Shown here: in pieces, positions 38,085 through 49,700 of the stretch
Numbering within the stretch: the stretch's first letter is position 1
Layout: each line of letters begins with the position of its first letter
Assembly: GCF_016859285.1 (NCBI RefSeq)
Contig: NC_053420.1
Coordinates: 9,248,001 to 9,312,000, forward strand
Source of the DNA: Xiphias gladius
Taxonomy: Eukaryota > Chordata > Actinopteri > Istiophoriformes > Xiphiidae
Length of the DNA: 64,000 bases
Reading direction: 5' to 3'
The notes under the pieces: model-generated
The model's input: only the letters and a program-made list of their open reading frames with translations
The model's database searches: none
What the model was told of the DNA's origin: nothing
Position numbers and translations under genes: made by a program

Positions 38085-38844
38085 TAAGTCAGACTTTCGC
38101 TATCTTAAACCACTTGTGCGTCGATTAGCCGGCGTGTCGCAGTGTTTTTAATGTGACATGTGCTGCACGGGTGCTAATAACAACGGATAAATGTGGCGCT
38201 GCCGGAGTAGAATCTCGGCTCCAGTGGAAGACAGGCGGAAAAAAAAAACCCCACTGGGCGCCATGCTGCCTCCGTTAGCCCCGAAAAACGCGTGTCACAG
38301 TTATCACGGCCTAAGACTGCGGCAGAGGCTGCCACAGCAGCTGCTGACAGTGAAATACAAACTCTAACACGCCTTTTTATTCTTGGCTTCTTGTCCGTGT
38401 CAGATTGAAGTTTAACATCGTTTTAGGATAGGGACAAGCGACGCTAACGTTAGCTAAGCCAAACCTCAAAGTCGGCTCCTCCCAAGCAGATTTGCTCGCT
38501 TGTCGTAAGAGTGCCGCAATATATACAGTAATTCGAAGCAGCTACTGTTATTTTTCTGCCTGAGTTCTGTATGTTTAACGGTGTTTACTTCACGTACGTA
38601 CCGTTATCGTGATAGGTAGGGTTAAAAATAAACCTACCAGGTGGGGGAAGCGAGCACGTCAGCCACCTAGCGGTGAACCCAGGCTTTAAAAATGGCTGGC
38701 ATATTGGTGAAGGACAGGATACTGTTGCGTTTGAGTTCTTTGGAGGATACAGGAGTTTGTACTAGTTATCTTCAGGAATACAAGAATCATACAGTACTAG
38801 GTCCAAAATGATTATGTCACCTATCACTCTCGATACCACAATTA

Positions 38845-39085
38845 GAGCTGAAATTAACTGTAAATAAAATAATCTCCATATAATGTTATATTATGGATAT
38901 ATGAAATTGTTGAATATTTTTGTTTTGTGGACTGTTTCTCAGACAAAACAAGCAGTGTGACTCAGTCGTATGTGAATCTGTTGTTGTTTTTTGTGCATTT
39001 TGTAGACCAAATCATTAATTGAGAAAACAATCAACAGATTAATTGAGAATGAAAATAATCGTTACTTGCAGCCCCAGCAACTAAC
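38845..39085. repeat. 'AATCGTTACTTGCAGCCCC' dispersed repeat copy in rplp2 intron 1
   Basis: GAGCTGAAATTAACTG, AATAATCTCC, then ATTAATTGAGAAAACAATCA, ending AATAATCGTTACTTGCAGCC. This is a degenerate copy of the same family as 36640-36790. Confidence 0.55.
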
Positions 39086-39094
39086 AAGACTAGG

Positions 39095-39600
39095 GCTGCA
39101 ACTAAAGATTGTCTTCTTTATTAATTTTATTGTCAGTGAAACTCCATAAATTAGAAAAAAAAGGTCATTCTGTTTACTATATATAACAAAGGCATAAAGT
39201 CCTCGCATTTTAGAAGCAGCTGTAAGCAGCAACGGTTTAGTGTTTTGTTTTTGTTTTTTTCCTTAATTGTTTAATTGTTCCAGAAATATTTATTAAAATC
39301 ATAAAAAGGAGGAAAGTAGAAAATCCTCATCTGGCTAATGATGATTTGAAAAGCAAGAACTAGGGTGTGTTTGACAATTTAGCCTGCAAAATAACTTTTG
39401 AACTCTGAATGATGAAATTAGCTATTTAAGGTGTCAGTAGACTCAGCCAAAGCAAGCAAGGACTTCTTTAGTTATTTGTGGTGCATTTTAACCCACATTT
39501 AAAAAAAAAAAAAACAAAACAAAAGGATGGATAGCAAGGTTCCAGCAGGTTTAACACATGAAAGCCTCTAAGTATAGACGTGGTGTATTTAATGTAAGTG
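39095..39600. repeat. Compound repeat unit, downstream copy
   Basis: Begins TAGGGCTGCAACTAAAGATTG, the start of the AATCG family. From about 39335 it is colinear with 37250-37570: TGATTTGAAAAGCAAGAACT, TTTAGCCTGCAAAA, AAAGCAAGCAAGGACTTCTT, GTTCCAGCAGG and ACACATGAAAGCCTCTAAGT. An A-rich stretch (about 39501-39524) is expanded relative to the other copy. Confidence 0.8.
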
Positions 39601-39708
39601 TAATTCTATTCTACTACTTTCCCAGACTTGGCATCAGTGTTGCATATCCTGTAAAGTTGCACACACACTGTTCACGTGTCATTTTGTGTCTTCATCTGTC
39701 GATACAGA

Positions 39709-40356
39709 ATGCGTTACGTGGCCGCTTACCTCCTGGCTGTGCTCGGTGGAAACACCAGCCCCTCTGCAAAGGACATCAAGGCCATCTTGGGCAGCGTGGG
39801 AATTGAGGCAGATGACGAACGCTTAAACAAGGTTTGCAATTTAACAGCAGTATATTATGCAGTTCCAAAAGCTGTTCAAATTCTTTTCCAGTGAAAACGC
39901 TCTGTGTCTGACATTAAATCTTATATATTTCTCTGCAGGTCATTAGTGAGCTGAATGGAAAAGACATCAATGAAGTCATGAACTCAGGTAAAGGTCCCTG
40001 AAGGAACACAACTATAGATTTCAGTATGATGTGCATGGAAGATGACCAAAAATTGTGTTTCTTACAGGCCTCTCGAAGTTAGCCTCTGTACCAGCAGGTA
40101 GTGCTGTGGCGGCTCCTGCTGCTGCTGCTGCTGGGGCCGCCGGAGCTGGGGCTGCGCCTGCTGCTGGTACGTGTATATAGCCCCCTCATTCTTAACTTAC
40201 AGTCGAATATCAGTGCTGAAGATTCTTTCTAACATTTGTCTGTTGTATTGACTGTTGTCTTTATCTGTCTCGTTTCCAGTGGAAGAAAAAAAGGAAGAGA
40301 AGAAAGAGGAATCAGAGGAGTCAGACGAAGATATGGGCTTTGGACTCTTTGATTAA
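39709..40356 (+). CDS. rplp2: 60S acidic ribosomal protein P2
   Basis: Four coding exons: 39709-39831, 39939-39987, 40068-40166 and 40280-40356. All have GT-AG borders and join in frame to give 115 residues, the normal P2 length. It begins [15 protein letters not shown], the dimerisation helix region. It has the [17 protein letters not shown] and LNGKDINEV helices, then an Ala/Gly hinge encoded by GCT/GCC runs. It ends in [18 protein letters not shown], the conserved tail that contacts elongation factors eEF1A and eEF2. P2 pairs with P1 and binds P0 to form the lateral stalk of the large ribosomal subunit in the cytoplasm. Ser residues in the tail are casein-kinase-2 sites in the family. The upstream non-coding exon is at about 38031-38084. 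The poly(A) signal AATAAA is at 40382-40387. Confidence 0.98.
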
Positions 40357-40387
40357 TCTGCCTTCTTCGTGTTTAAAAAGCAATAAA

Positions 40388-43133
40388 AATGTAAAAGGTT
40401 TACACATCATTTTTTCTTTTTGTTCTTTAATTGGTTTAAAATTGATCCTACAAATTATGACTGTGCACAGGTAATTACTCCCAAAGACATTACCATTAAG
40501 TGTTGTAGAAATACATTGTCTGGCTTTCAGGTCTTGATGTTGCAAGCTACTTTGTTGCCTGCTAAAAATAATCAAGACTGGGCAACCCGTCATCATTAGG
40601 CAATCCAGACCCTGCATGTGGTCAGTCTGTCCTGCTGCCGTCGTCCAGATAACTGAGACCACATGATGGCACAGGCTTAAAGGAACAAGAAATGATCCAA
40701 ACACAAGGGTAGCCACACCACCAAAAACGGCTTTGGAACCTGCTTTCACTCAACAAATGACTGACAGCCTTAGTTATTTCATGTATTTGTAATTTTTCAG
40801 TGGTGTTTGGTCAGGCAGTTCACGCACTTCACATTATTTCTGGCCCTGCAAAGACAGACTGTAGTTAAAATGTCTTTGGTCGGGTTACTGGCAAACTTGT
40901 GAACAAGTTACAACTTCCAAATTAAAAGGAGAAGATGTCACGCAGATGGTAAAGTTTCCCCACAATGGATGTAGGTAAAAGGTTTAGCTTGCCAAACAGG
41001 TTTAAATAACAACTTTAGTAATGTTTGCCGTGCGTGCAGAGACACCACAGTGCCACAGAGCTGTCATTACTCCTGTGCTTTCCGTGGTCTGAGCCAAGAC
41101 TGCTGTGGAAAAAGCTCTAGTGTCCTAGCGTGTGTATGAGATTTGAGTCATCAGTCACATCACAGTTCCATCTTTTGCAATTCAATTGTTACACAGCTTT
41201 GATCGTGCAACAGCATGTTTAAGTCACTGAGCTCAACACTGTTAAGTAATCCTTGGAAGAAAAGTGACCTAGATTTTTCTACTACCTGCCTGTTTGTCTT
41301 ACCTGATACATCATCTGATCTTGGGTCAACAAGTTAAGTAAGATGAACTTTATACTTTACTAAGAAAAAAAGAAACAAACAAAAAAAACTTATCGGAACT
41401 TAAAGAATTGAGACATTAACGTTTATGAAATTATTTCACTTCATGATTTGCATTAACGCCAAGTAGATTTACAGCATGACTCCCGTGTGGCACTAGGACT
41501 GCTGTGTTCACAGAGTGGTTCCTTCCATCATCTTTTCCTCTACTTGCCTCTGCAAACCCCTTCTCTAGGGTATTAAATGAGCGCATGTGTTGCATAGCAT
41601 AGTGCTGCGCTAGAATCCCCATGTGAGCCTATTAGCTCTGGCAGGACATTTGGGCAGTCGTCTGTTTTGTTGGAAAGGTCTCCCACCTGCAGGGGAACCT
41701 GTTCCACAGGTGAGAGCCATCACTGAATGCTTTACCCATACAACTGACAGACTGTCACATTCCATCTCATTATTTCCTGGCAGCCTCTGTGCTGGCAGTC
41801 TATTATAGATGCTGTCAATAATGTCTACATGAACACACCATGAGCACATTCGTAATTGATGTCGAGGCATTTTTCCTTCGTGTTTCCCCGTGTACACGAT
41901 TTATTACAAAACACTGAACTGATTAACCCGAACTGCGCATGTGGTTGCAGCAGTCATGACATGTTCATTTCAGTCTAAGGTGTTGCAGGAATGTACTTTT
42001 TAAAAATACGTTCCCCTGCTGCAGGCTGTTGTCTCTACTGGTCTGTTGCCAGTTCCCTTTTTTTTTTTTTTTTATCTTTTAAAAATTGTCTTGCAAGCTT
42101 TCAAATTTATGTTGCAACCTATTGTTGGGGGTCCTGACCCCAGGTAAGGACACGCTGCTTTAGAGCTCAAGAGGTCTGTGGACCCCGAACAATATCATTA
42201 ACAGTCAAAAAAAGAGATACTCCCATCCACAAGTCTTTGCCTTTCCTAAACAAGTCCAAACAAATACATATTAGTCTGCAGCTGTTCGATGCTACTCATT
42301 CCATCAGATTCACCCTTTGTGCAGGAGGAAAATTTGGATTTCTCGGAATAAAAGTGGCTGAGCCTGATGACCGTTTTCCTGCTGGCGTGAGGCTGCGACT
42401 GCCGCTAGTGAGGCCCGTCTTATTTATTGATTGCGAACAGCTGCACGGTTACAGAGATTTACGCGTGAGCGCAATTACCAAAGAATAAAGTTTGACAGTG
42501 ATGAACAGTTTCACGATGACAAAAATAAAATGGTTCTGCATTAAATTAAATATCTTTTATTTGAGTATGTAATATGAATGCCAGCACTCATATCAACAAT
42601 CATTTCACATTTTAGTTGAGCTTCTTTTAAATAACATTTTAAATCCTAGAAATGTAAAAAACATATTGCACAGAGTTGTCTAGCTTCTATATTATATCTC
42701 AAAGGTTATTGCACTGCTCTTTCCTATTATCACAAATCAATGTACAGAAAGTATCTTATTCAATGTTGGATTTGTCAAAAGAGCATCATATTTGTAGTGT
42801 CATAAGTAGAAGTATGTGATTCTGAAATACTGCAACATGATTTAAGACATTTCAATCTGATCTTCGATGCGAAGCACAGACTCAAGTCTACCAAAGCCAT
42901 TCAACAGTTTTTTTTTTAGTAAACACTGTGTTGCAAACAGTTTCAGTTTAAAAATGAAATATTTTGAGCTTGTACACGGACTAAGAAGTTGTAGCTCTTC
43001 TGCTCTTAAAAACAAATGTTTTTAAAAGGGAACTTGTGCTTGCAAAACCTCCTTAACCACATCTGGCGCTGAGAAAATATGAACAGTAAAGGTTTCCCTT
43101 GGAGCAGTGGTGTTGCTTTCGCATGGCCGTGTT
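40388..43133. other. Intergenic between rplp2 and bcl2l14 (convergent 3' ends)
   Basis: No gene recognised. It includes poly-T at about 42060-42074 and short chance ORFs such as 41610-41897 (-). The 3' UTR of the minus-strand bcl2l14-like gene covers the right part; a minus-strand AATAAA lies near 42557-42562. Confidence 0.45.
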
Positions 43134-45514
43134 TCAGTCATCACTGTCGGACCATGGATGATCTGTACATGCCTGCAAACGAGAACAGGAGTTTTAAACC
43201 AAACCTCTCGATGTGCCTGTTTTTCTCCGCGACTGTTCAAATTGCTATGTACAGCTATACAAAGCAAAGAGCAGGGATAGTTCCAGAAAAAAAAATAAAA
43301 AAGAACATTGGGGAGAACTGAATTAGAACGCTTATACATGGGTTAAATAATATAAAAACACTAAAGCTGTGTGCTTCTAACGTTTAGTGTTCTCCTCTGC
43401 TTTATTTCCTTACGCCCGCATCTTACCTGTTGGTATTCAAATCGGTCCCGTAGATAACGGTTCCCCAGGCCTGTAATGTGACCTAAATTCTGCATGGAGA
43501 GCCCGGCTATCCTGGCTGTAAAGTCGAGCGTAAAGGCCAGCTTGACCAGCTCGGGTGCTGTCGGTGGGACGGTGGGACGACTTTGGCTCGGCGACGCCTC
43601 TTTTTCGAGATAGGCATCAGCCAGCTTCTGGAAGGAAGAGTACGTCATCCGCTGGAAGAAGCTGCTCAGGGTGGGGTTATCTCTCAGCTGGGGGAGGTAA
43701 GGAGAGGAAGGCCGTCAGTAACTACAGTACGCGTTGACCTCCTGGGGATGTAGTGCTCACAAACATTCGTGGTAAAAAGTAGAAAATCAATCGTAAAAAA
43801 AAGCTTAAACGCTTAAAAAGAACAGCTGTTGGTGAAATTAATTTTGCGATGGAAAAAGGCCAAAAGTAGATGATGTTTTTGAGGTCATTTCAGCCCAGGT
43901 GCAATGATTTACTGTTAAACGCTGATGCACAAACATTTATAGATGCCAATAACGTTTCTTGTTATCATTATTGATTATCTGCTGGGTGGCTTCCCACTTT
44001 AACGTGAAGTCGGATCGTGGAGTTTGTACTTTCTGTTATGCGACTTTATGGTACTTTTTATGGTTATGAACGTGCTTTTACCTCCTGCTGAAACTGCTGA
44101 GGCAGCTTCGACAAACACCCTTGCTAAAAAATACTCGCAGGATTGATCTGATTAATTCCTTAATAGTTAACCAAACGCACGATTTTATGAAAAGCTGGAC
44201 TATGTCAGAAGCAATTAAAGCACTTGTCCTGTAGTTTTATCAACTCAATTCTTTTACCTAAGACAGCAATGAATACCAACCTTGTCATCTATGGCGTCAC
44301 CCTGCTCCTTTGTCAAAGCAATGATCCTGTTGATTACTTCCTCTGGGACAAAAACAAGACCGTGAGGAAATAATAATCAATGTGCAGAACGACTCACGAT
44401 ACCAGAATCTGTTTTTGTAATGCACAGTTATAGGGATTAAATACGGAGTGGTTATGAAACTCATTTTTGAGGAGAATAATGTGTAAGATACAAAGATGCA
44501 CAACAAGGAGAAGACATGATGAAGTAATACATTCTGGAAATTCACAAAGTGAACAAAACTTTCACAAACTAAATTTAGCAGTAAAACACCGTTTTCTGCC
44601 ATTAACTGCTACTTTGCAGTGTTTAAAAGCTGCCATGCATTTGACATTTTTTCACACTTTAATTGTGGATCAATGAGCGTAAAGAGTAACTGGTTCCTAC
44701 CATCTGAGAGACGTTTAACTTCCTCGTTTTCTTTGACCTCGTGGACAATTTTTTCCATTTCCTCTGACACTTTCTCATAGTACGAGTATGTCGGTTCCAC
44801 CCTGATAACAGCTGCAAAGCAAAGGAAGCATTGAGAGTATTATTACAACAGTCACGTGACCCAGATTTATTTACCCAGTGAGGTTCAATCCCCAAATTTA
44901 CCTTCAATATCAGTGATGTCAGCAGGGATGAGATCTTTACCGGGTTTGTTTGGTTTTATCAGAGACAGCCGCCTTTTGGAGAATCTTCTTTTTAAGGACT
45001 TTCTTCTCATGGACTTCTTCTTTTGCGAAGTGACTGGAGTTGCGGGCAGGCAGGCGGTGGCAGCATCAGAGGCCACTTCTGCCGTGGAGTCCTTTGGCGT
45101 CTCTGAAGGACTGGCCTGCTCTTCATCTTTGTCCTCATTACTCTTGCGAGAGAAAAAGCTTAATATATCTTTCCAAAATGACTGTTTCTTGTTCTTCCTT
45201 GATTTTTTGGCCGGCTTCTCTGATTCCTCAGGACATGTTTCAGGCTGATTTGCGGGAGGTTCGAACGCAGAAAATACACCAGTTTCCCTGTCGTCCAATC
45301 CCTCGGCCAGGTGAAGGGAAGGGTCACTGGAATGTCGTCTCGGCTTTTTTGTCACCCACTTTTCTTTCCTCCCAGACCTCTCTTCCCCCAGAGCCCCATC
45401 GTTCAGGCTGAGGCTGCGCTTGACGTAAACCTCCAGCAGACGGATTGTATCCTTGTGAGGCACCGAAATCAACTGGCCGTTATTGGGCCTTTGTTTTTCC
45501 GTCTGCATTTCCAT
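43134..45514 (-). CDS. bcl2l14: Bcl-2-like protein 14 (Bcl-G) homologue
   Basis: Five coding exons on the minus strand: 45514-44902, 44811-44701, 44342-44281, 43687-43427 and 43172-43134. All have GT-AG borders and join in frame to 361 residues. The N-terminal 200 residues are polar and charged, with RRKSLKRRFSKRRLS, a likely phosphorylated basic stretch. The C-terminal Bcl-2-like part has RIIALTKEQGDAIDDKL (BH3 position), FFQRMTYSSFQKLAD, ELVKLAFTLDFTARIAGL and HITGLGNRYLRDRF (BH1-like). These align block by block with human BCL2L14 (GDQLERKL, FQDGLSYSVFK, ALVIDVTAKL, LGFGTKYLKENF). No C-terminal membrane anchor is present, as in human Bcl-G long form. The last exon adds only 12 residues, so the BH2 segment seen in human is missing or diverged. 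Bcl-G is linked to apoptosis and intestinal or immune homeostasis. Confidence 0.85.
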
Positions 45515-45674
45515 TCTGGGATGGATATGAGAAAAAGAAAACAACATCACACATACAACAGGTTATTAGATTCTTCTGCATTGAACCTCTGCCACTTTCA
45601 CCCAGAAATCACTTGTGCTTTACTTTACTTGCGCAAACAATGAGCTTCTTCAGGGACGCCTTTAGAGTTTAAAC

Positions 45675-45870
45675 AGTTTATTGATTACTTGATTAGTCGA
45701 TCAACAGAAACTTTTTCAAGCAAAATTGCCAAACAATGCTTAGTCCCAGCTTCTCACTTGTGAGGATTTGCTGCTTTTACTGTCTTATGTGATAATAAAC
45801 TGGAAATATCTCTGGGCCAAAAGATTAGTCAGTTAATCAATGATGAAAATAACCATTAGCTGAAGCCCTA
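45675..45870 (-). repeat. 'AATCGATTAATC' dispersed repeat, reverse-oriented copy in bcl2l14 intron 1
   Basis: GATTACTTGATTAGTCGATC, then CAGAAACTTTTTCAAGCAAA, then GTCCCAGCTTCTCACTTGTG, AGGATTTGCTGCTTTT, and TTAGTCAGTTAATCAATGAT. This is the reverse complement of the family consensus inferred from the other copies in this window. Confidence 0.7.
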
Positions 45871-45889
45871 AACTCCATCCAGATGCAAC

Positions 45890-46150
45890 TGACTCTTATT
45901 TCCATTATCAGTGGATCTGCCAGTTACTTTCCTGTTACTTAATTTAATCCATTAAATGCCAGAAAACAGCGAAAAACATCCATCACAATTGTCCAAAGCC
46001 CGTGTTGAACTATTCAAATTGCTTGTTTGCCTGACCAACGGTCACAAACCCAAAGCTATTCAAATTACTATCACAGAGAAAGCCCATTTGAGAAGCAGGA
46101 AACCAAAAGTTTCTGCGTTTTTTCTGTCCATTGTCTTATCGATGAATAGA
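45890..46150 (+). repeat. 'AATCGATTAATC' dispersed repeat, forward-oriented copy in bcl2l14 intron 1
   Basis: TTAAATGCCAGAAAACAGCG, CATCCATCACAATTGTCCAA, TTCAAATTGCTTGTTTGCCT, GACCAACGGTCACAAACCCA, then CCCATTTGAGAAGCAGGAAA. It lies about 20-40 bp from an inverted copy at 45675-45870, so the two could pair in the pre-mRNA. Confidence 0.7.
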
Positions 46151-46334
46151 AGATCGCCCGAGCTTTAAATTACATATAGTTACAAAGGTTTATTAAGTGG
46201 ACCAGAGAGCCCTTATTCTCTTTCATTCTATTCTATTGCAAGTCTGTGGATTTTTCTTTTTCTTTAGCTGCAGAAATGTCGAAACGTTTTCAAAAACTGT
46301 ACAATGTCGGAGGAATAGGAAGATCCGTAAAACA

Positions 46335-46377
46335 AGAAGAAGAAGAAGAATACGAAGAAGAAGAAGAAGAAGAAGAG

Positions 46378-46409
<32 letters not shown>

Positions 46410-46413
46410 GGAA
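46335..46413. repeat. (GAA)n / (TTC)n microsatellite in bcl2l14 intron 1
   Basis: About 79 bp of GAA/GAG triplets with one TAC interruption near 46351. On the transcribed strand it is a long pyrimidine (TTC) tract starting about 60 nt after the first donor site. Confidence 0.95.
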
Positions 46414-46472
46414 ATGTCTGTAGCTGGTGGTTATTCGGTGCCAGAGTATGGTCACTGCATCCGCGGACTCAC

Positions 46473-46790
46473 CTGGTCGCCTTCACCGGTCCGCGGGAGT
46501 TTTCGGGAAGTCACCGAATGTGCGTGTCTCGCCGCTGGCCGCCTTAAAAATAAGTCGGCTCCGCACACCCCGACGTGCGCGCGCCGGCCCACGTACCTCC
46601 GCCACGTTCGGACACGTCCCACCTTCCGCCCTCAGCTGCCGCCGCCCGCCGTCATCTCCACCTGAGGAGGCGTGGGCGGGGGGAAAAACATCACCTGCGT
46701 CCCTCGCGGAAAGGGGCGCTTGTTTACGGTTTCGCTCTCGGTTCCGCGTCGAGTTTTCACCGTGGCTCGGCTTCTTTTCCTGTCAGAGGC
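46473..46790 (-). promoter_or_regulatory. CpG-rich promoter and non-coding first exon of bcl2l14
   Basis: The stretch 46440-46790 is much richer in G+C and CpG than its surroundings. On the minus strand GCGACCAG|GTGAGT at 46473/46472 is a strong donor. The next acceptor (ATCCATCCCAG) ends at 45516, one base before the A of the start codon context. That gives a 5' UTR intron of about 0.96 kb. The transcription start is not determined and no TATA box is evident. Confidence 0.6.
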
Positions 46791-49700
46791 CGCCCTTGAT
46801 AAGAAGCGGGACTGGGTGGAAGGGCTGCAGGGTATAGGGTACTGCAAATGATTGAAAAACTCTTTAAAAAAAAAAAAAAACCCAATAAAGAGTAGGAGGA
46901 GGTTGGTCTCAAGCCACTTTGTAGGGTGGTACCACAGATATCGTGTTTAGATAGATAGACGGGTAGATGGGTAGATGGGTACAGAGGGTTTTCAATGCAC
47001 ACTGGACATAGAACATGACACCAGCTTTTAGTTCAGGACATAGTGACAGATTTTACTGTGATGGTTTATTATCAGTGGCTTCGGGGTTTTCGTGCATCTC
47101 TCAGCGTCCTCCTCTCATTCGTGATTCCTTGAGTGGTTTATGTTTTCGCTGGCTGCTGCAACGCTAATCAGCTGGTATATATATATATATTGTAATGAGC
47201 CACATCAATTCATCAGTGCTTTTACTTTTGTAATGTTGTTAATCATTTACCACACGCCGCGTACCAGTGAACGGACCAGGCTGTTATGTCTTCACCTCAC
47301 ACAGTTTTCCCCAGATTTTGTATTTGCTACCCCCCCACTCCACTCTTTGCAGTTTACAGACATGCACGAGTTGGGATTGGCCTGATACAGAGCCTGGGTA
47401 AAACACTGTGAAAGATTTCCAGGAAGCGATCAATGTAAAACAGTTCCCAGTCATTCATAGTAGCTTGTTTGTTTTTTTTATGACCGGTGCATCAGACTTC
47501 ATGACTAATCTCTTCTCGGGCTTGTTTACAGGAAACCTAAAAACCTTTTCTGTTACCTAAATCAACATTGCTGGTTAGCAGTCCAGTGGTGGAACTGGTT
47601 TACCCAAGATACCAAATATATCCGCTTGAGCTCTGGGGAAATAGGTGGAAAACAATCCACGAGAAACTTAGGGTATTTCCATGTGAAGTTATACGAGCTG
47701 ATACAGAATTTGACTGTATGATACTGTCAAACAGTGTGGAGTAAGATGGTTTTTCCAAGCTTAAAGCTACTTCCAGGGAAAATCTGTTTACCGGCTTTTT
47801 GGTCGGCAGAAACGATAATAGACTTATAATCGCTCTAGAGACTTAAAAACAATCCTTCTCTCTCACAACAAGTAGCCAACAAATTTACACAAAAACAAAT
47901 TAGTGAGACCCTTCCATCAGTTCGCTTTTGTGTAGTACCACGGTAAAGCCATAGGGTGCCATGCTAAAAACTGAAAAATAACTTCTGTCTGCTTTCTCTA
48001 CGGTGCAAAATAACATATCCTATGCCCGTAAGTTATAAAACATTTCCGAAACTTACAATATGTCCCCGCAGGCAGTGGTGAAATGTAAATAAGTACATTT
48101 GCTGAAGACCTCTACTTAAGGACAAATACAAATTTTCATTTCATGCTGTTTTGTGCTTACACTCCACTATAATCTTTAGAGGGAAAAAGATTGTACTTTT
48201 TACTTGATTACATTTAATCACAGGCTTTGGCTAGGAGTTACTTTAGAAATTAAGATTTCACATACAAAACACAAGGCGAGCTATAGATCAAAACACCCAA
48301 CAGTATATAAAACAGTTCAAATGAATTCCACCTCGAACAGCTGCAACAGTAAACTGCTGTTCACATCAGTAATAATAATCCAATCATATAATATAAAAAT
48401 GTGTAACACACACAGGGGCCATTTTTCTGTGTAATTAGCACATCTCTGTTTCATTTTTTACACATATTTTGCATCTTTGACATATGCAAATGATCCGAAT
48501 ACTTCCTCCACCACTGCCTGCCCTGTGGCTTGAGTGCCTTGCTCACTGGTATATCAGTAGGTCTTTCCCCTCTGTCTGCTCAAATCTCCCAGTCACTCTG
48601 ACGCTTCCAAATAGCTCCCTTCACAGATTAGCTTCAACGTGCCTGTGACTGCACACAGTAAGCAACCAGTACAACGAAATGCAGTCTAGCGTCTAACCAG
48701 AAAGTGCCAACAATAGCAAAAGTGCATATGGGGATATACAAACCTAAACTAATGTACGGCATGAGTAACAGACCAACAGGGTCAAGCAACTGTGATGCTC
48801 ACAAAGTAAACAATTCACGAATGTAAAGCAGCTATGATATGTAAATATGTTACTATGATATTAAAGTATGAACAGAACCTAATAAATAGTATATGATATT
48901 TGTGATTAAGAGTGTGTAATCTGGTGAGAAAATGTTTTTGTTTTTTTGATTACACAGAATAACAATCCAGTTTATTTCAGAATTTTGATGCCCATGATGA
49001 GTTAATTTCTCTTCATCAGCTTTCCCTGTGGTTAATGTAGCAGTCTTTTTAATTCATGTAATTATCTGTTTAGTGTTATCCAGATTCATCTATGTGTTGG
49101 ACTAGAGTTGGATGACCAGTATTCTTTGCACAATAGTATCACCTCTCTAATCAGACGGTGTAAAAATTTCTGGCTTTTCCCAGATGTGAAAAGCAGCCTG
49201 TGGCCATCTACGTCGTCCACTGTCTGATCCCCGGTGACACGTTAGGTCATCTTCTTCATTTTTCCATGGCTGCTAAGCAGGACAAATGTGAGAGTCACGT
49301 TTCGTCCCACAAGGACTGGTGATTGACCTCCGGGGCTGACACACTGCAGCGGAGCAGTCAGCTTGCAGTTACCTGTCGTAAATCTTTATCTCTGTGAATC
49401 ATTACTCGCCCTCTCCCGTCTAGGGACTCCCCTCTCCGGTCTTATAACAATAGATGGGAATTACTTCACCCAGGCAGAGCAGAGGTGAGCAAACAAAACA
49501 TATTTAAACACATTCTGGAGACTTTAAAGTCTCCCTAAATGTCTACATTCAGAATTATTAATTATCTGTGCAGACAATATACCCTAAATGCTTAGTTGAT
49601 TTACTTTGATATTAATTACAATGGCCCATTTGATATATTGACAGCTGGTCATCACAAACATTTCTTTAAGTCACTCAATTATTAAAGTAGACCAAAATGT

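Larger units (their letters stand above)
38085..39707 (+). other. rplp2 intron 1
   Basis: CpG-rich at its left end (38085-38500), then the repeats at 38845-39085 and 39095-39600. It ends in a GATACAG acceptor at 39707. Human RPLP2 carries an H/ACA snoRNA (SNORA52) in an intron; I could not identify one here by eye. Confidence 0.65.

Noticed and set aside
38085-39707. SNORA52-type H/ACA snoRNA in rplp2 intron 1
   Set aside because: Expected from the human gene, but no ANANNA/ACA hairpin-hinge pattern could be confirmed by eye.
40321-40749. 142-codon minus-strand ORF overlapping the rplp2 3' end
   Set aside because: It overlaps the P2 stop codon and poly(A) signal antisense and resembles no protein.
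46246-46665. 139-codon plus-strand ORF with a poly-Glu run
   Set aside because: The Glu run is the (GAA)n microsatellite read in one frame, and the ORF lies antisense over the bcl2l14 promoter and intron 1.
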